Positions 59,869 through 64,000 of a stretch of 64,000 nt of DNA are shown piece by piece. Numbering within the stretch: the stretch's first letter is position 1; every line of letters begins with the position of its first letter. Source of the DNA: an uncultured Latescibacterota bacterium (GTDB lineage: Bacteria > Latescibacterota > UBA2968 > UBA8231); contig OX638377.1 in assembly GCA_951813615.1 (NCBI GenBank), positions 3,286,001 to 3,350,000 of the forward strand, read 5' to 3'. Under the pieces are notes generated by a model. The model saw only the letters and a list, made by a program, of their open reading frames with translations, searched no databases and was not told where the DNA came from. Position numbers and translations under genes: made by a program.

Positions 59869-61830
59869 TTAATAAGCCATGCCGACAACCCGTTGTGCCC
59901 GATCGACCCCTTCGTCCGTCTCTACGGTGAGCTGCAGCAGATACGTTCCCGGCGGCGCGAGTCGCCCGGCGACATCGCGCCCGTCCCACACCGCAGTGAA
60001 CCGCCCACTGACTTGCTCACCGCCGTCGATCTGGCTGATCTCGCGCCCCGCCAAATCAAATATCTGGATCGCCACAGGTGCGGCCTCTACGTTCAGCAAA
60101 TCGCACTCGATCGCGATCACATCGTTAATCCCGTCGCCGTTGGGGGTAAAGACGCCGGCCAGCACGCGCAGCCCCTTGATGCTCTTTTGGGCCAAATCCA
60201 GAATGTCTACGCTCAAGCGATCGCCCTCTATGAGTGGGTCCGCATCACCGGCTGTCAGCGCCTGCCGCACCTCATGTGGTTTCTCGCTGTCGAAGACTCG
60301 CCCGGCAAAAAGCGTCCCAAATTGGAAGACTTCGGCGCGAAAATCGACCTCAATCCGCTCACCGGTTCGCGTCGCGTCGATCCGGGGAATCCCCAATTCA
60401 AAGCCTCGCTCGTCCAGCCGCCGGATCTCAAAGCCCACCTCCTCGCCGCTGATCCGCACCGCATCCACCCCGCCGGGCAGGCTCGGCGTATCGATTTCAA
60501 TCGAATCGAAGCCCAAATCTCGGGGACTAAACACTGGGGTCAGCACATAGGTAAACGCCGCTGGCTCGCCCGCCCTCACCGCGCCCGGCGTAATTTCCGC
60601 TAGCGCTTGGGTCGCAATTGGCGGGTCCGACACCGCAAACTGCACGTAGTCGAGTTGACTGCCTTGGTCGCGGCCCGAGTAGAAGTCGGCGCTAAACTGC
60701 ACGTAGCGACGCGGTTTATTCGCCTGTATATCTCCCACCCCGGTGCTGAAGTAGTAGGCCGGACTCCACGAGTCCCAGTTGCGGGTATCATAGGTAATCC
60801 CAGCCTTCTCTCCCTTGTTGAGTTTGGCGTAACTCCGTCGGGTGAGGGGCTTCCCTTGCTGGTCGAAGAGGGACTTCTCGTCGCCCCTAAACGTGAAGCG
60901 CCAGTAGTTGTTCGGTTCGGCACTGTCGCCACTGCGCGTCCGCAGTTCGACAACAGCCTCCGGGTCCTGCCGTCCTGACCAAGTTACAGGTCCCAGTGCA
61001 ACTGCCTCGCCGAGGTCGATGATGTTCGAGCGGTAGGTGGCTTCGTTGGCGAAGCCAATCCCGTATATCTCGAACTCGGCTAGCTCCCAGATTCCGCTCG
61101 AATTTTCCGGGGCATCAAGCAGCAGCCGCTGGACCGGCTCGGCAGGCATCGCTAGTTCCATCACTCCGCTCGAGTTTTCCTTGATGTCATAGGCGAGGTC
61201 GAAGTCGAAAAAAAAGCCTCGATGCGTGATCGCGTGATCGCGGGTGCCGTCCTTGAGCGGATCGCCATCGCTGGTGCCGACTCTGAATCGCTGGATAAAG
61301 CGCTCGTTGACAAACTTTTCGCGGGGGAAGAAGCGAATGCGCTGAAGATTGAATAGGCCGCCGAGGTCGAAGATCCAGACCTTGGTATAGATCCATCCTC
61401 CCTTGCCCCAATTCTCATCGAGGGAGCGTCCACCAAAGAAAATAGACCCCCAAGGCCAGTGGCCGTCGCCCAGATAGACCGTTTCGGGATCGCCATCGAA
61501 GATGAAGTGGTCGTCGTCCTCTAAGTTCTCGGTCCAGCCAGTGTGCGAGTGCATGACGAATACGGTGCCGCCGTCCAATTCGTAGATCTGCGGCGCGATG
61601 TTGACGGTGGGGTCCAGACGCTGGGGACGGATGAAGTCGGCTTCTACTTCGACCAGCTTAATCTGGCCATCGCGGGCTTCGTCGGCATCGGCCCAAGCCA
61701 ACGACACGAATTCGTAGGGTGCGTCCAGTTCGGGCGGTGGCAGGCTCTGGCCACCGATCCGATAAATCGTCAATGCCGACGCTTGGCTCCAGAGGGAACC
61801 GAGGACCAGCAGAACCAACGATACCCGCAT
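59869..61830 (-). CDS. Secreted discoidin-like/FlgD-Ig protein B2
   Basis: A 653-residue exported paralogue of B1. Signal peptide VSLVLLVLGSLWSQASA is followed by the shared LTIYRIGGQSLPPPEL start. It has a discoidin-like module (WIFDLGGLFNLQRIRFFPRE), the RTRSGDSAEP...WDSWSPAY module with one insertion (GKPLTRRSYAKLNKGEKAGI), beta-rich regions, and the FlgD-type end with VFTPNGDGINDVIAI and QIFDLAGREI, ending VVGMAY. It starts 26 bases after A2. Likely a surface or secreted binding protein. Confidence 0.8.
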   Translation of the reverse strand: MRVSLVLLVLGSLWSQASALTIYRIGGQSLPPPELDAPYEFVSLAWADADEARDGQIKLVEVEADFIRPQRLDPTVNIAPQIYELDGGTVFVMHSHTGWTENLEDDDHFIFDGDPETVYLGDGHWPWGSIFFGGRSLDENWGKGGWIYTKVWIFDLGGLFNLQRIRFFPREKFVNERFIQRFRVGTSDGDPLKDGTRDHAITHRGFFFDFDLAYDIKENSSGVMELAMPAEPVQRLLLDAPENSSGIWELAEFEIYGIGFANEATYRSNIIDLGEAVALGPVTWSGRQDPEAVVELRTRSGDSAEPNNYWRFTFRGDEKSLFDQQGKPLTRRSYAKLNKGEKAGITYDTRNWDSWSPAYYFSTGVGDIQANKPRRYVQFSADFYSGRDQGSQLDYVQFAVSDPPIATQALAEITPGAVRAGEPAAFTYVLTPVFSPRDLGFDSIEIDTPSLPGGVDAVRISGEEVGFEIRRLDERGFELGIPRIDATRTGERIEVDFRAEVFQFGTLFAGRVFDSEKPHEVRQALTAGDADPLIEGDRLSVDILDLAQKSIKGLRVLAGVFTPNGDGINDVIAIECDLLNVEAAPVAIQIFDLAGREISQIDGGEQVSGRFTAVWDGRDVAGRLAPPGTYLLQLTVETDEGVDRAQRVVGMAY

Positions 61831-61856
61831 AGTACTTCCTCCGCTGGGGAAAAGTG

Positions 61857-64000
61857 CTAGTAGGCAACGGCGATGGTGCGCAGGACTTCGGCGCGTCCAA
61901 TGCGGGCACCCTCGGTGTCCGTATCGACTCGCACTCGCGCCAGATAAACTCCCGGGGGTACTACCGCTCCCTGCTCATCCCGACCGTCCCACTCCATCCC
62001 GTAGATTCCCGTGCTCGCCGGACGATGCTCGACCAAGCGCCGCACTTGCCGCCCCTGTACGTCGTGGATCAACACCTCCACCGGACTACCATCACCCACC
62101 TTGACCACCTGAAAGTGAAACCCCATCTCGTCGTTGACCCCGTCGCCATTGGGCGTAACCACGCGCGGCTCCACTGCCACCGCCTGTACCAAGGCACCCT
62201 CTTGCACCGCTCCGACCAGCGTCGTGGTGTTGCTGGCAATGGCTTCCACTGCCTCGCCCGGATCCACCCGCTGCCAGCCCCCCTCTCCTTCAACACTGTG
62301 CTGCAACGACGCCTGCAATACCGCCCCCGTCGAAAACAAAGCCGTCGAAAAATCCAACCGCACCACCTCAATCCCCGAGGAGGGACCTATCGCCGAAAAC
62401 GCCACTTGCAAACTATCGCCAGCCGTAGGCACAACCTCTGCTCCGTCCAACGCCCAATCGGCTCCTACGTCAGTGGCCAAAGCCGCCGCCGGACCGCCAT
62501 ATACCCCTTCGAACGCTAAACGCATATCCGACGGGGAGACTACCAACAACTGATCAAATCCCGGATCGCCAGCGGCAAACTGGGGACGAACGTAGAGCGA
62601 AAACCGCTGCGACTGCCCCAACTGCTCCACCGCAAAGGGAGTCACTTCGCCCGATAGCCCCTGCGCGACCGGATTGGTAAAATTCAAGCGAATCGACCGC
62701 AACGTCGCACTGTAATCGGGCGTGTCCGACCGCAGCACCGCCCGCACCTCCAAGTACGCCCGCGGCGAGGGCGAGGTAGTCGGACTGCCGCTGGCGTCTT
62801 CGTAGGGCGCACTCCAGTCGCTCCAGTCCCCACCAGCGACCTCCTCGCCAATAGTGTCGCCGCGAAAAATCGACAGCAGCTTGTTGTATTCGGCTTCGGT
62901 GACTTCGGTGCCGTCCTTTTTGAAGTAGCGCAGCACCTCGTCGAGTTCGTTGCCGGTACGGGTCTGCAACACGACGCTGGTGCCCGGCGGCGTATCAGCA
63001 TCCCAAGCAATCGACAGCAGGTTGCGACTGCCGCCCAAGCGGATCAAATTGGAGGTCAGCGCCACCTCTGGGTGATACCCCTGGCCGTAAAGCTGAATCT
63101 CGGCTGGCTGGCCGGTGGCTCCGCCATAGCCGCCGCTCGCCTCAAACTGCTCCCACACCAAGCGAAAGAAGCGCGCCTTAATCCGCTCGAAATCGTTGCC
63201 TTCGTATACTCCAAAGCTGAGGTTGGTCACGCGGCCGGCAGAGGCCGAGACGTCCTGAGTCGGTACGCGCGTCCCTCCGGTGACCCACTTGAGACTGCCA
63301 TCTGCTTCAAGACTGCCATCGGAAAAGTCGAGCCGGTAGTCCGTAAACGTCGAGCCGCCGTAGGCTAGGCGAAAAGCGTCGATCCAGTAAAAAGCCCCCA
63401 AATCAAAAAAGACAATACCCTCTGGATCTTTGAATGAACCGCGCCCAAAAGAATAGATAAACTGCACCTTGCTCTCGATCTGGCCGTCAATCAGGTTGTT
63501 GATTGCCGCCGTCTGCGTCGCCGTGCCATACCCGCCCCGAGCCAACGTCCCCGTCAAAATCTCGTCGCCCTCTGTCCAAACCTCTAATTCGGCCAACCGC
63601 GGACGCTCCTTGCGGTAGTAGCGGATTGGCCCTTGCTGCTCAGCCGTTAACAACTCGTAAATCTCCGGTGACACCACCGTCTCGCTGCCATCAGCCTGCT
63701 CTTTGTAAAACTCAATGGCCCCCTGATCGCTCGCCGGCAAAGCCTCGTATTGCGCCAGACTCATCTCTCGTCCGCGGTCAAAGTCACTGCCCGTAATGAT
63801 GATCTGCAAGAAACGCATTCCCGTGCCAGCAAAGGTCGGCTCTGAGTTGGTGACCAACTCGAACACCCGCTGCTCCTTGTTGGGCTTTAACGTGCGCAGA
63901 ATGGTCGTAAACTCAGGCGTGGGCGAACGCTGGTTGCCCTTGGGAATATTGCCCTGCGAGGCCAACAGATCGAACTGCAAGAAGGGATCGCCCAACTCCT
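61857..64000 (-). CDS. Secreted discoidin-like/FlgD-Ig protein A2 (5-prime end cut by window)
   Basis: The frame is open to the window edge; the part seen aligns with A1 from about its residue 158 on (ELGDPFLQFDLLASQGN versus ALGDPFLQFDVLVSEGR), so about 160 residues with the signal peptide lie outside. It shares with A1 the second discoidin-like module, RTGNELDEVLRYF, GGDWSDWSAPYEDASGSP, and the FlgD end VVTPNGDGVNDEMGF, VLIHDVQGRQVRRL, ending AVAY. It carries three copies of the Y-x2-L insertion. First gene visible in the long minus-strand run. Confidence 0.8.
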   Translation of the reverse strand, partial: ELGDPFLQFDLLASQGNIPKGNQRSPTPEFTTILRTLKPNKEQRVFELVTNSEPTFAGTGMRFLQIIITGSDFDRGREMSLAQYEALPASDQGAIEFYKEQADGSETVVSPEIYELLTAEQQGPIRYYRKERPRLAELEVWTEGDEILTGTLARGGYGTATQTAAINNLIDGQIESKVQFIYSFGRGSFKDPEGIVFFDLGAFYWIDAFRLAYGGSTFTDYRLDFSDGSLEADGSLKWVTGGTRVPTQDVSASAGRVTNLSFGVYEGNDFERIKARFFRLVWEQFEASGGYGGATGQPAEIQLYGQGYHPEVALTSNLIRLGGSRNLLSIAWDADTPPGTSVVLQTRTGNELDEVLRYFKKDGTEVTEAEYNKLLSIFRGDTIGEEVAGGDWSDWSAPYEDASGSPTTSPSPRAYLEVRAVLRSDTPDYSATLRSIRLNFTNPVAQGLSGEVTPFAVEQLGQSQRFSLYVRPQFAAGDPGFDQLLVVSPSDMRLAFEGVYGGPAAALATDVGADWALDGAEVVPTAGDSLQVAFSAIGPSSGIEVVRLDFSTALFSTGAVLQASLQHSVEGEGGWQRVDPGEAVEAIASNTTTLVGAVQEGALVQAVAVEPRVVTPNGDGVNDEMGFHFQVVKVGDGSPVEVLIHDVQGRQVRRLVEHRPASTGIYGMEWDGRDEQGAVVPPGVYLARVRVDTDTEGARIGRAEVLRTIAVAY

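Noticed and set aside
1..64000. tRNA, rRNA or replication origin
   Set aside because: No cloverleaf, rRNA segment, DnaA-box cluster or replication gene was recognised anywhere in the window by eye; a covariance-model scan would settle this.

Overview
Organism. The window is a GC-rich, densely coded piece of a Gram-negative bacterial chromosome. Porin-like barrels, lipoproteins, a lytic transglycosylase, TRAP and ABC importers and a Spy/ZraP-type periplasmic protein all imply an outer membrane. Large secreted proteins ending in an FlgD/CHU_C-type Ig domain with a TPNGDGxND motif, CRTAC1/FG-GAP lipoproteins, sulfatase-modifying-factor folds and many sugar-acid type oxidoreductases are typical of uncultured FCB-group or Latescibacterota/Poribacteria-like genomes. 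That placement is an inference; there is no rRNA or tRNA gene here to test it. Layout. (1) 1-8300: a group 1/2 sigma factor, a UVR-motif protein, then a nitrogen block: a NifA-like sigma54 activator, a textbook -24/-12 promoter, amtB, glnB, a TorF-like porin and glnA. (2) 8300-12500: a CBM9-like secreted protein, a lone IS200/IS605-type tnpB, an AT-richer phospholipase D/zinc-finger gene, a non-catalytic FGE-like protein and peptide deformylase. (3) 12500-20263: a fused indolepyruvate/2-oxoacid:ferredoxin oxidoreductase, GNAT, rpiA and a TakP-type TRAP importer for 2-oxo acids. (4) 20264-26971: a second perfect sigma54 promoter preceded by two copies of a palindrome, driving an LTxxQ (Spy/ZraP-like) repeat protein, a DxDxDG calcium-type protein and a beta-barrel, followed by a convergent histidine kinase/sigma54 response regulator pair. 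This resembles ZraPSR but with new effector genes. (5) 27000-35600: a lytic transglycosylase with two solute-binding domains, an AT-rich gap, a dehydrogenase-FGGY kinase pair and an M16 peptidase. (6) 35600-41500: an MNT/HEPN toxin-antitoxin pair fused behind a frameshifted RelB/DinJ antitoxin remnant, a GNAT operon and a ribose-type ABC importer. (7) 41600-48820: two opposed clusters around 46.2 kb, combining GT-C glycosyltransferases, CRTAC1 proteins and an FGE-fold lipoprotein. (8) 48817-64000: one long minus-strand run in which two pairs of large secreted discoidin/FlgD-Ig proteins (here called A and B families) flank five catabolic-type enzymes and end with a cytochrome c/FG-GAP lipoprotein. 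How it fits together. Two independent sigma54 circuits are readable from the DNA: nitrogen assimilation, and an envelope or metal-type stress response. The remainder looks like a scavenger of organic acids and sugars that displays large calcium-rich and carbohydrate-binding-like proteins at its surface. The most unusual items are the ZraPSR-like island, the A/B secreted families with a repeated insertion motif, the histone-like KA tail on glutamine synthetase, and the decayed antitoxin coupled to the MNT/HEPN pair.
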